A stretch of 32,123 nucleotides of DNA from Streptomyces omiyaensis (GCF_014650895.1 NZ_BMVV01000043.1:1-32123), one strand, 5' to 3'. Numbered from the stretch's first letter, positions 23,278 through 31,066 are shown. Notes: generated from the letters alone by a model not told the origin. Numbers and translations: made by a program.

Positions 23278-25836
23278 TTGAGGCAGATCGACACCCGTCT
23301 CATCCAGGCCGCGGTCATAGGAGGGCGCGACTCGGACCGGCCGGTGATTCTCCCTGAACAGCCGCACAATCTCGACGAATTCCTCCGTCAGTTCGGGAGA
23401 GACGACTTCTGGTGCGGCACCCTTCTCGGTGGCTGCGGAGAGCCGCTGCGCCCCAAGCGCTATGTGACCAGGGTGTGTCACTTCGCCCACGAGGCCGATC
23501 CCGGCCGTGGAGAGTGCCATCGGACCGTCCATACCGCGGACGGCGCCGACCATTTGTTCATCAAGGCTCATGTCACTCGCTGGCTGGCGACGCAAGGGCA
23601 CGCGGTCCAGGGAGAGCTGCGCACTCTTGGGCACTGCCCCGGTGATGCCGTGGACTTTCGGCTGCACCGTACGCATACGCATCTCCGGTTCGAGCTCCAC
23701 TCCGAGGACTACCAGAGCTGGCGCAAGGCGGTGGAAAGCCTGGGCGCGAAGGAAGGCCACATCGAGTGGGTCTTCGGCCAGGACGACGCACTCGCACGCG
23801 ACGTGGTGGCGCGACGCGGATACGCGCTGCTTGTGAGGTGCGAGACCGAGGGAAGCGACCGCCGTGTGTTCATCGGCACTCTGACCGATGGAAGAAAGAC
23901 GCCCTGGGAGCCCCTGGAACGGTGCCGGATGACCGGCAGCGGGCTCGCCACCCCCGCACTCGAGGAACTGCGTGCCGAGGGAGCGGTTCGTGACGACGGC
24001 ATCGCCAGCGAACCGTTCCCCGGCAGCCTTCCTTTGTCCGGCGGACGAATCGTGTTCGCCGTGGATACCGGCGCAGCGCCACCGACTTCCTCACCTCTCA
24101 CCACGACCGGTCGGTACTTGGTCCCGGGCTTCGTCAGACCCGCAGGCAGCCGTATAGTCCGGACCCACCTGTCTCTGCCCGACGCGGTGCCGGCTCCCAC
24201 GGACGAGTACGTCTATCGTCTCGCGGGCTCCGTTCGGCTGCTGGTCACGGACATCGTCGAAGGGAACGGCTCCTTGTGGGCGGTCGAGGCCGACGCCCTC
24301 ATGAAACTCAACGGCCTGGAGGCGGAGCGCACCGGGCTGTGGCGTCCCAGTGTCGCGCTCGACGAGAGGCAGGCTCCTGCGCCTCGCTCCTCCGGCACGT
24401 GTGAGCGGACGCCGCTCATCGAATCGGTGCCCGGCGACTCCAAGGCGCCGGAGACCGCGCCGGGGAGAGCGGCCGAAGTGCTCAGGAAGGAACTGGAGAA
24501 GGTCGCGGCGAAGGGCACCACGATCACCTGGAACGAGCTGACCGGGCGACTCGGCAGGTGGGTTGACGACTTGCCGGACTCCAAACGCCAGGAACTGCTG
24601 GTCGCGGTGGACAAGCCGCGGATTCCCGGCCGCCCGTTGCTGAGTGTCCTGATTGTCACCCACATGGGCAGACCCCTTCCCTACCTGGGGCGGGTGCTGA
24701 ACCGCCTTGGAGCCGCCGAGCCGGCTTCGGAGTTCGCTCTGCAGCAGTGGGCGGTAGCCGAGGCCAAGAAGGCGCACGAGGCCTACCGGCACGGACGGTC
24801 ACGAGTGCCGGCCACCACGCCGTCCGCTGCGCGCCGACCCGTCGCCGAGGGGAAGACGCCCTCCGCGAGCGACCTGAGGCAGGCTCAACACGGGCGTGCG
24901 GAGATACGGGAGAAACTGGAGGAGGCGAAGAGGACCCGGACCCGGACGAAGGGAATGCGTGTTCAGCGCCTGTCGGAGGCGATGGCGCAAGGAGAGGCGC
25001 ATCTTCGACGGTACGAGGAAGCCCGCTCCCATGGGCGGGCCCTCCGCGTCTGGCTGGATGAGAGCGACCGAGTCCTGGATCTTCTCGGCCGTCTGATCGG
25101 CCGGCCGATCACCGCCCATCCCGAGAGGACGGAGCATCGGGCCACCTCTTCCGAACCGAAACCGGCCAAGACCGTCGAGCAGAAGCCCGTCGAGAAGAAG
25201 GATCCGAACCTCAGGAAGATCCGACGCCTGCTCGGCGAGATGGACCGGACCCAGGAACAGCGAACCACGGAGGAGCTGCTGGGGCTGCTCGACGAGATTG
25301 CGAAACACCGCGACTGGCTCGCCCGGCCGCTGCCTGCTGCGGAGACCAAGTTCGTTGAGCGGTGGCAGCGCAGAGTGGAGGACCGGAAGTCCGCCGAGCG
25401 TTCTGCCCAGGCGGTGGCTACGTCGCAGAACACATCGGCGAAGGCGGGGCGCGCGGTTGAACAGCCGCAGGGCGATCGCCTGTCGCCCGAGAAGATCGCC
25501 AGACTGGCTCGAGGTGTCCGTGACATCCTTGAGGAATTGGCCCGTGTCGACGGAACCCCCATGAGTTGGGGGGACCTCCGTCTCAGGATGGGCGGCCAGC
25601 TTCCACCCCTGCACTCTGCCGATCAGATCGCGTTGCTCGTCACGGTGGACCGGGACACACCGGCTGATGAGCCGCTCCTGTCTGCGTTGGTCGACAGCAC
25701 CGCCGCCGCGCCGCACCGGCTCTACCGCCAGGTCCGCCTGGGCCTCGGCCGGGGAGCAGTTTCCGACACAGAGCTTGAGGTCCATCGCGCCACGGAGGCC
25801 CTGCGGTTGCGGGGGCTCTGGCGCCACCGGCGGTGA
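23278..25836 (+). CDS. CoiA-like nuclease-domain protein with duplicated C-terminal domain (852 aa)
   Basis: TTG 23278 is chosen because GGAGG lies 8 nt upstream and no better start is near. Residues 40-150 resemble competence-protein CoiA: a cysteine/histidine cluster (FWCGTLLGGCGEPL, C46/C53; VCHFAH, C67/H68/H71; GECHRT, C80/H81), then ADHLFIKAHVTRWL and nuclease-like acids (GDAVDFRL, D126; RFELHSEDYQSW, E139/Q146). A domain at about 401-505 (GTTITWNELTGRLGR, QELLVAVDKP, RPLLSVLIV) is repeated at about 740-850 (GTPMSWGDLRLRMGG, IALLVTVDRD, EPLLSALVD). Between lie charged, probably coiled-coil helices (EIREKLEEAKRTRTRTKGMR). CoiA in Gram-positive bacteria acts in DNA uptake; the actinobacterial relatives are uncharacterised. 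Function in defence or DNA processing is inference. Confidence 0.78.
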   Translation: MRQIDTRLIQAAVIGGRDSDRPVILPEQPHNLDEFLRQFGRDDFWCGTLLGGCGEPLRPKRYVTRVCHFAHEADPGRGECHRTVHTADGADHLFIKAHVTRWLATQGHAVQGELRTLGHCPGDAVDFRLHRTHTHLRFELHSEDYQSWRKAVESLGAKEGHIEWVFGQDDALARDVVARRGYALLVRCETEGSDRRVFIGTLTDGRKTPWEPLERCRMTGSGLATPALEELRAEGAVRDDGIASEPFPGSLPLSGGRIVFAVDTGAAPPTSSPLTTTGRYLVPGFVRPAGSRIVRTHLSLPDAVPAPTDEYVYRLAGSVRLLVTDIVEGNGSLWAVEADALMKLNGLEAERTGLWRPSVALDERQAPAPRSSGTCERTPLIESVPGDSKAPETAPGRAAEVLRKELEKVAAKGTTITWNELTGRLGRWVDDLPDSKRQELLVAVDKPRIPGRPLLSVLIVTHMGRPLPYLGRVLNRLGAAEPASEFALQQWAVAEAKKAHEAYRHGRSRVPATTPSAARRPVAEGKTPSASDLRQAQHGRAEIREKLEEAKRTRTRTKGMRVQRLSEAMAQGEAHLRRYEEARSHGRALRVWLDESDRVLDLLGRLIGRPITAHPERTEHRATSSEPKPAKTVEQKPVEKKDPNLRKIRRLLGEMDRTQEQRTTEELLGLLDEIAKHRDWLARPLPAAETKFVERWQRRVEDRKSAERSAQAVATSQNTSAKAGRAVEQPQGDRLSPEKIARLARGVRDILEELARVDGTPMSWGDLRLRMGGQLPPLHSADQIALLVTVDRDTPADEPLLSALVDSTAAAPHRLYRQVRLGLGRGAVSDTELEVHRATEALRLRGLWRHRR

Positions 25837-25972
25837 GCGGCTCGCGGTATCCGTGCCGGCAACGGGACGTTGCGCGTCGAACCGGCACCTGGGCGCTGCG
25901 GTCCGGATGGCGGGTTTCCCCGTGCTCGCCGGCCTGCGGCCGTAGGCTGGGGCGGGGAGACCAGGGGAGACG

Positions 25973-27280
25973 ATGATCGACTACCGCAAGAAGGCCGCTG
26001 TTCCGGTGTGGACGCTGGCGACCGGCGACGTCCGGGTGCCCGCCCTGATCGGAGAGGGGCCGATGACGGGCGAGCGCCTGACCGAACTCCGCAGCGTGCT
26101 GGCCGCCCTCGCCGACGGGCCGATCGCCACGCTCGAGGCGCATCCGCTGCCCGACCGGCTCGACCGGGGCCGGGGCATCCCGCTCGACGCCGTGAGTCCC
26201 CTGGCGCAGCACCTGTCGGAGCTCGTCACGCGCTCGGCGCGGAGTTCCTCCGCGGCGAGCGCCGCCGGCGAAGGCCTGTACCGCATGGTGGTCCCGGCGA
26301 AGGTCGCCGCGCAGTTCGGCCAGGGCATCGTCCGCTCGATGCCGTCGAAAGAGGTGGCCGGAGGCATCCACGGCGCACTCCTGAACTCGACCGGCATCGC
26401 CGCCCACGCGACCTTCGTGCCCGTCGGCAAAGCCGCCGCGGCGGGTGCGGCCGGCGGAGCCGGTGCGACGGCCGGCGTCGCGGTCGGCGGCACCGCGGCG
26501 CTCACCGTGGCCGCGCCGCTCGTCCTCATGGCGGTGGCGGTGGCGGTGAGCGCACACGCCGACGCCAAGCGCGAGCGGGCCATCGAGCACATCACGGAAC
26601 TGCTGGAACAGCTCCACGAGCAGAAGCTCGAAGACGAGCGCAGCGAACTCGACGGCTGCCGGGACGCCATCGACAAGGCCACCGCCATCCTGTTCGACCA
26701 GGGCAAGCTCGGCGTCTCGCTGGGACTGGACTCGGCGGTGCACGCCATCAACACCGCACTGGGCCACGCCGACCACCGTCTCGCCCGGTGGCGGAACGCC
26801 CTCGACAGGCTGCCCGACGGCGAGCCCGTCGAGATCGGCACGCTGACCGAGTCCTTCCCCGGCGTGGACGACCACGGCGGTACGTTCCGCACCCACCTCG
26901 AACTCGCTTCCCTGGCCATCGCGTTGAAGCGGCGGGTGAACATCCTCCAGGCCGTCGAGCACGCGCAGGGAGACCCCGGCAACCCGTTCGAGAGCTTCGT
27001 CCGCGTCCTCAGGCGCGACCAGGAGCGCCTCGACGAACTGGAGTCGGGCATCGCCCGCGTCCTGGTACGCCTGTCGGCGCTGGAGCCGGCACGCCCGAGC
27101 GGCCTGCGGCCCGTCTTCACGACCGGCGAGGTCGACCGCCTGATGCGCGCGGCGCACCTGATCCGCAGGCTCGGCGACGGCGTCACGCCCGACGGGCGCG
27201 CGGCGGACGTGGCGATCGAGATCGCTCGCCACCAGGACGGCTCGGTGGTCGTGTTCCCCGCGCTGCCCGTCGGGGCGTAG
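25973..27280 (+). CDS. Membrane/coiled-coil protein of unknown function (435 aa)
   Basis: ATG 25973 follows AGGGGAG. Residues 1-140 are soluble, with MVVPAKVAAQFGQGIVRSMP. At about 143-190 there is a long glycine/alanine-rich hydrophobic segment (GKAAAAGAAGGAGATAGVAV, then LTVAAPLVLMAVAVAVSAHA) that could form a glycine-zipper hairpin in the membrane. A helical charged stretch follows (ERAIEHITELLEQLHEQKLE), then FDQGKLGVSLGLDSAVHAIN and a soluble C-terminus ending VVVFPALPVGA. No family is recognised. Third positions are about as GC-rich as in core genes (3 A/T in the first 37 codons), unlike the two nuclease genes before it, so it may not belong to the same transferred unit despite lying 136 bp downstream in the same direction. 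Confidence 0.8.
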   Translation: MIDYRKKAAVPVWTLATGDVRVPALIGEGPMTGERLTELRSVLAALADGPIATLEAHPLPDRLDRGRGIPLDAVSPLAQHLSELVTRSARSSSAASAAGEGLYRMVVPAKVAAQFGQGIVRSMPSKEVAGGIHGALLNSTGIAAHATFVPVGKAAAAGAAGGAGATAGVAVGGTAALTVAAPLVLMAVAVAVSAHADAKRERAIEHITELLEQLHEQKLEDERSELDGCRDAIDKATAILFDQGKLGVSLGLDSAVHAINTALGHADHRLARWRNALDRLPDGEPVEIGTLTESFPGVDDHGGTFRTHLELASLAIALKRRVNILQAVEHAQGDPGNPFESFVRVLRRDQERLDELESGIARVLVRLSALEPARPSGLRPVFTTGEVDRLMRAAHLIRRLGDGVTPDGRAADVAIEIARHQDGSVVVFPALPVGA

Positions 27281-27320
27281 GCGCGGACTTCGGCTCCCGG
27301 CGGGCTTCGCGTGGCTCGCT

Positions 27321-27453
27321 GACCGCCGACCGCCGACCGCCGACCGCCGACCGCCGACCGCCGACCGCCGACCGCCGACCGCCGACCGCCGACCGCCGAC
27401 CGCCGACCGCCGACCGCCGACCGCCGGCCGCCGGGTGCCGACTGCAGACCGCC
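27321..27453. repeat. Heptamer tandem repeat, 15 perfect GACCGCC units plus four degenerate
   Basis: Fifteen exact copies of GACCGCC run from 27321 to 27425. In phase, degenerate units GGCCGCC, GGGTGCC and GACTGCA follow, then one more perfect GACCGCC (27447-27453). The array lies between convergent genes ending at 27280 and 27569, so it is non-coding. Copy number probably varies between strains. Confidence 0.95.
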
Positions 27454-27568
27454 GGGCGACCTCGCGCACCCCGAAAGCGCACCGCACCCCCGGCGCACCC
27501 GGCGCCGGGACCGGTGTCCCGCCCGAGCCGCCGCCGCTTCGGCCGGGTCACCGGTCCCCGCTCGAAGG

Positions 27569-27880
27569 TCAGATCCCGTCGCCCCATCCGAAGGTGAGCT
27601 GGTAGGCGCGCCGGAGTGCGTGCCGGCCGTGATCCCCGTCGGCGTAGGCCCAGGTGAGCGCTGCGGAGAACCAGAGCAAAAAGATTCCGCCCACCACACC
27701 CAGAGCCACCGTCTTCCCGTACCAGCCCAGGAGCACCAGGGCGATGGTCACGACGGCCGCGCCGATATGGGCTCCCCTGGAGTCCAGCTGTGCGGCCCCG
27801 CGCGCCTTCCTGCGTCGGGCCCGCTCTGCGGCGAACCGTTCCTCGCGAACGGACTGTGGTTCGTTCTCGTCGAAGTTCAT
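27569..27880 (-). CDS. Small membrane protein (103 aa)
   Basis: ATG 27880 is preceded by GGGGCGAGAG. The N-terminal 45 residues are charged and probably helical (DENEPQSVREERFAAERARR, RKARGAAQLD). Two membrane helices follow, AAVVTIALVLLGWYGKTVA and ALGVVGGIFLLWFSAALTWA, and then a basic C-terminus ending FGWGDGI. Both ends should be cytoplasmic. No family is recognised. It is convergent with the 435-aa gene across the heptamer array and divergent from the TetR remnant. Confidence 0.72.
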   Translation of the reverse strand: MNFDENEPQSVREERFAAERARRRKARGAAQLDSRGAHIGAAVVTIALVLLGWYGKTVALGVVGGIFLLWFSAALTWAYADGDHGRHALRRAYQLTFGWGDGI

Positions 27881-27978
27881 CTCTCGCCCCGGCGCTGACG
27901 CTACCTCTGTTCCGACCACGTCGGCACGGGAGCACGGGGTCCGGCCGGGGCTGCGCCCGTGCGCGAGGAGGCGAGGAC

Positions 27979-28395
27979 GTGAGCACCGAGGACACCCGGC
28001 ACGGGCCCCTGGACGGCGCCCCGCGCACGCTCGTCGAGCAGGGCATCAACAGGACCTCGGCCCGTTCCGTGGCCGCCGCCGCGCGAGTGAACCAGGTGCT
28101 GGTCCTCTACCACTTCGGCTCGGTCGACGAGCTCCCCGCGGCGGCCTGCCGGCACGGCGCCGAACAACGGGTGGCCCGCCACCGCGAACGGCCGCACGCG
28201 GTCGGCAGCCTCTCCGAACTCCTCGCCTTCGGGCGGGAGGCGCACGCCGAGGAGCGGGAGGCCGGCCACGCCGCCGTCCTCGGGCGGTTCCTCGCGGGCG
28301 CCCGGACCCACCCGCGACTGGCCCCCGCCACCGTCGCCGGGCTCGACCTGTGGGCCGAGGAGATCGAGCAGGTGCTGCGACGCACCTCGTGCAGC
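27979..28395 (+). pseudogene. TetR-family regulator, truncated and decayed
   Basis: GTG 27979 has a good ribosome-binding site (GAGGAGGCGAGG). The N-terminus resembles a TetR helix-turn-helix (LVEQGINRTSARSVAAAARV, NQVLVLYHFGSVDELPAAAC), followed by ligand-domain helices (SLSELLAFGREAHAEEREAG, TVAGLDLWAEEIEQVLRR). Prolines in the first helix (HGPLDGAPRTL) are unusual. After about residue 138 the sequence stops resembling a TetR protein (SCSPENFRACGCVGVWSG), although the frame stays open to 29046 because of GC bias. The second half of the ligand/dimerisation domain is missing, so the gene is most likely a remnant. An intact version would have repressed a neighbour. An annotated 355-aa CDS ending at 29046 would be an over-call. 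Confidence 0.65.
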
Positions 28396-28759
28396 CCTGA
28401 AAACTTTCGCGCGTGCGGGTGTGTGGGCGTGTGGTCCGGGGGTAGGCGGCAGATCGAGCGCATGGGACTGCACTCGACCACCGCGCCCGCGGCCCTTCCC
28501 CCCGGCCGTCGGCCCGTGGTTCCGCGACCGCCCCGCCCCGTCCCCCCTTCGGGCGCGGGGCGGTCGTCCTGTCCGTCACCGCCCGACTGCCGGACGCTCC
28601 TCGGATTCCGGCGTTCGCGTGCGTCTGTGGGCACCAGTGCGCCTACCCGGGGTGGCCGAGGGCGCGCGGTGGCCCTTCTCGCCCCACCGTTCGGCCCGGT
28701 CGACCACGGTGCGTGCCCCCGCGGTCGGGTGGGGCACCCGCCCGCAGGCACGGTTGTCC
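28396..28759. other. Intergenic region after the TetR breakpoint
   Basis: About 360 bp follow the point where TetR similarity ends. The junction carries GAAAACTTTC (28399-28408), unusually AT-rich here, then a GT-rich stretch. The second copy of the 43-bp dispersed repeat is at 28533-28575. No gene is convincing. Confidence 0.5.
28533..28575. terminator. Hairpin within the 43-bp dispersed repeat (copy 2)
   Basis: This is the exact reverse complement of 649-691. The arms CCGCCCCG (28533-28540) and CGGGGCGG (28556-28563) form the hairpin. It lies between the TetR remnant (plus) and the hydrolase gene end (minus, 28760), again a gene-end position. Confidence 0.55.
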
Positions 28760-29473
28760 TCACTCCACGGCGGCGTCGAGGAGGATCTGCGCCAGTTCGC
28801 GCGGCTGGGAGAGCATCGGCCAATGGCCGGTGTCCATCCTGGCCAGCCGCCAGTGCTCGCCGTTCAGCAGCTCGGCCACGTCCTCGTCGGGCCCGGCGTC
28901 GACGGGCTCGGTCCCCGGCATCACGCACAGGACGTAGGTCGCCGGAAGTCCGGCGAGCGGCCCCGCCAGTGCGGCGGGCTCGGTCAGCGTGGCACCCGGG
29001 TGAGGGGTCGAACCACGCACGAGGCGTGCGATCTGCTCGTCGGTGAGACCTTCGCCGTCGAAGTGAGCGGCCGGCGCGACCGGCCAGAACCCTCCGTTCG
29101 CGGCGATCGAGGCCTCCAGCGCCGCCCCGCCGTCCGGCCGGCCGGAGGCGAACGACTCGCCGTCGGCCGGAACGCTCGAGTCGACGAACACCACGCGGGC
29201 CAGTCGGTCGCCGATCCGCTCCGCGGCCTGACCGACCGGGATGCCCGAGTAGCTGTGACCCACCAGGACCACGTCGCGCAGATCCCGGCGCTCCACCTCG
29301 GCGACGACGTCCTGGACGTGGGTCGCTTGTCCCGCCGGCACACCCCGCTTGTCGGCGAGACCGGACAGCGTCAACGGATGGACGCCGTGGCCGGCCGCAC
29401 GCAGATGCGGCACCACCTCGTCCCACGCCCACGCCCCGAGGCGCGCACCTGCGACCAACACGAAATTCACCAT
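28760..29473 (-). CDS. Alpha/beta-fold hydrolase (237 aa)
   Basis: This is a small cytoplasmic alpha/beta hydrolase resembling the esterase/hydroxynitrile-lyase-like group. It starts at once with the first strand and oxyanion region (MVNFVLVAGARLGAWAWDEV). The nucleophile elbow is VVLVGHSYSGIP, the acid region is near VFVDSSVPADGESF, and the catalytic His is in MDTGHWPMLSQPRELAQILL. Length is normal for the group, and there is no signal peptide. The ATG has no ribosome-binding site, but TACGGT ends 6 nt upstream, suggesting a leaderless transcript, with a perfect AT-rich palindrome just beyond it. Substrate cannot be inferred. It follows the TerD gene on the same strand with a 58-bp gap but seems to have its own promoter. 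Confidence 0.9.
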   Translation of the reverse strand: MVNFVLVAGARLGAWAWDEVVPHLRAAGHGVHPLTLSGLADKRGVPAGQATHVQDVVAEVERRDLRDVVLVGHSYSGIPVGQAAERIGDRLARVVFVDSSVPADGESFASGRPDGGAALEASIAANGGFWPVAPAAHFDGEGLTDEQIARLVRGSTPHPGATLTEPAALAGPLAGLPATYVLCVMPGTEPVDAGPDEDVAELLNGEHWRLARMDTGHWPMLSQPRELAQILLDAAVE

Positions 29474-29479
29474 GCACGC

Positions 29480-29485
29480 ACCGTA
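29480..29485 (-). promoter_or_regulatory. -10 box (TACGGT) for the hydrolase
   Basis: TACGGT fits TANNNT and ends 6 nt before ATG 29473, consistent with leaderless transcription. No good -35 is seen. Confidence 0.45.
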
Positions 29486-29509
29486 GCCGGGCACCCCGAC
29501 AACCTCATG

Positions 29510-29521
29510 GAAAATATTTTC
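29510..29521. promoter_or_regulatory. AT-rich palindrome GAAAATATTTTC
   Basis: This is a perfect 12-bp palindrome of ten A/T bases in a very GC-rich context. It is centred about 42 bp upstream of the predicted transcription start at 29473, and so overlaps the -35 region of the hydrolase promoter. It is a strong operator candidate; the regulator is unknown. Confidence 0.5.
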
Positions 29522-29531
29522 GATGCGCGCC

Positions 29532-30896
29532 CTAACGCGCTGCCCTGCGCCAGAACCTGCCGGAGCCCTTCTCCTTCGACGGGCGGACCTCCAGGGTCCA
29601 TTCCCCCTCGGCGCTCTTGACCTGCACGAGCAGGGGACCGGCGGGCAGCTCCCTCGTGTCCTTGGGGCGCCTGCTCGCCACGTTGGCCAGCAGGTGGTCG
29701 CGGCCGCCCGGCTCCTGGCCCTCGACGTGGAAGTACGCGTGGCTGCAGGTGTGGAGCCGGGAGGTAAGCCGGCCGGCGGGCCCCGTGTGGAGCAGTACGT
29801 CCGCACCCCGGCCCTTGGCGCCGCGGCCGAGCTCCTCCACGACGCTCACGGGCCGGACGGCGATCGTCCATTCGCGCTGCCAGGCTTCCACGCGCAGGCG
29901 CAACGGGCCTCGGCCGCGGTGGTGCATCACGGCCCGGCCCTCGAAGTCCTCCAGCGTCGTGTTCGCGAGGAGGAGGTCTTCCTTGCCCCGCTCGTCGACG
30001 CTGTTCACCCCGAAGTAGCCGTCGCCCTTCCGGGCGGAGTCGACCACGACGTAGCCGGCCGGGACCGGCACGTCGACGGTGAAGGTCTTGCTGCCCTTGC
30101 CGCTGCGGACGAACGCCGGGAAGTCCTCCCCGAAGACGCCGGCGTCCGACGTCGCGCCGGTCCGTACGGGGTCCTGCACGGGGTCCCGGACGGGAACCCG
30201 CGCCGGGACGGCGGCCTCGGCTTCCCGGACCTTCGCCAGGAGCTCCTCGGGGACGTCCTCCGGCAGGGCGTCGACGGGGACCGGATCGCCGTCGGGCGCG
30301 GGCCCGTCGTCGACGGCGGCCTCTTCGCCGGGGGCGGGCCCGCCGGGAGCGGGCTCGTCGGGGTCCCTGCCCTCGATGCCGAAGTCCTCCGCCAGACCGA
30401 CGAGCCCGGAGTCCCATCCCTGGCCCACGGCGCGGAACTTCCACGCCCCGTCGCGCCGGTAGAACTCGCCCAGGACGAACGCCGTCTCGGTGCTCGCGTC
30501 GTCGACCTCGTACAGCGCCAGCTGCTCCCCCGTACCGGCGCTGATCGTCCGTATGTGCAGACCCGGCACCTGCCCGAACGTCCCGGTGTCGGTCGAGGCG
30601 CCGACGACGATGCGGTGGACGGCGGGCTCCACCAGCGCCGTGTCGACCTCCAGCCAGTCGGCGACGCGGTGCTGCTCGTCGCGCACCTGCCCGATGTGGC
30701 GCACGGCGCCGGACGAGTGGGTCAGCTGGTTGCAGAAGACGAGGTCGCCGTCGCCCCTGACCCGGCCCGTGGCGTCGAGCAGGAGCGCCGAGGCGTCGAC
30801 GTCCGGCACTCCGTCCCCGGCCGCCCGCCGGACGACCGCGATCCGCCACACCTGCCCGGGGACCGGCAGGTTTCCCCCCTTGACGATCTTTGTCAC
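29532..30896 (-). CDS. TerD family protein with long C-terminal extension (454 aa)
   Basis: GTG 30896 gives the usual TerD beginning (VTKIVKGGNLPVPGQVWRIA). The TerD domain spans about residues 1-175, with the calcium-binding-type segment PDVDASALLLDATGRVRGDG (D32/D34), DLVFCNQLTHSSGAVRH and the closing WKFRAVGQGWDSGLVGLAED. TerD proteins bind calcium and act in tellurite/stress responses; in Streptomyces some affect differentiation. A Pro/Asp/Glu linker (about 176-270) joins two beta-rich modules, about 275-360 and 365-450. Both contain a LLLAN/HLLAN strand and end alike (EWTIAVRPVS and EWTLEVRPSK), so they look duplicated. The usual TerD is about 190 residues; this is more than double. No other ter genes are in the window. 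Confidence 0.88.
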   Translation of the reverse strand: MTKIVKGGNLPVPGQVWRIAVVRRAAGDGVPDVDASALLLDATGRVRGDGDLVFCNQLTHSSGAVRHIGQVRDEQHRVADWLEVDTALVEPAVHRIVVGASTDTGTFGQVPGLHIRTISAGTGEQLALYEVDDASTETAFVLGEFYRRDGAWKFRAVGQGWDSGLVGLAEDFGIEGRDPDEPAPGGPAPGEEAAVDDGPAPDGDPVPVDALPEDVPEELLAKVREAEAAVPARVPVRDPVQDPVRTGATSDAGVFGEDFPAFVRSGKGSKTFTVDVPVPAGYVVVDSARKGDGYFGVNSVDERGKEDLLLANTTLEDFEGRAVMHHRGRGPLRLRVEAWQREWTIAVRPVSVVEELGRGAKGRGADVLLHTGPAGRLTSRLHTCSHAYFHVEGQEPGGRDHLLANVASRRPKDTRELPAGPLLVQVKSAEGEWTLEVRPSKEKGSGRFWRRAAR

Positions 30897-30927
30897 GCCG
30901 TCATGCCGGCACGCGACCGTCCTGCCT

Positions 30928-30949
30928 GCCCCGGTCCCGGGTCCGGGGC
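30928..30949 (-). terminator. Hairpin between the small membrane gene and the TerD gene
   Basis: GCCCCGG (30928-30934) and CCGGGGC (30943-30949) pair perfectly around an 8-nt loop. It lies downstream of the minus-strand gene ending at 31067 and before the TerD start, so it may separate the two transcripts. Confidence 0.4.
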
Positions 30950-31066
30950 CGGACGTTCCCCGCCAGGCCGAGGAGGAGCCGGGCGGTCCGTGCGGACCGG
31001 TGCGGAGCGGGGGAGACGCCGACCGGTGCTTCGTACGCGCGCCGCCCGGCCGGTTCACCGCTCGGA

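Noticed and set aside
27321..27453. Heptamer array as a CRISPR array or phase-variation switch
   Set aside because: There are no spacers, the unit is only 7 bp, and it lies outside genes between two stops, so slippage would not switch a reading frame.
28396..29046. Continuation of the TetR frame to a stop at 29046
   Set aside because: The sequence past about residue 138 is arginine/proline-rich, runs through the dispersed repeat and antisense to the hydrolase gene, and does not resemble a TetR C-terminus.
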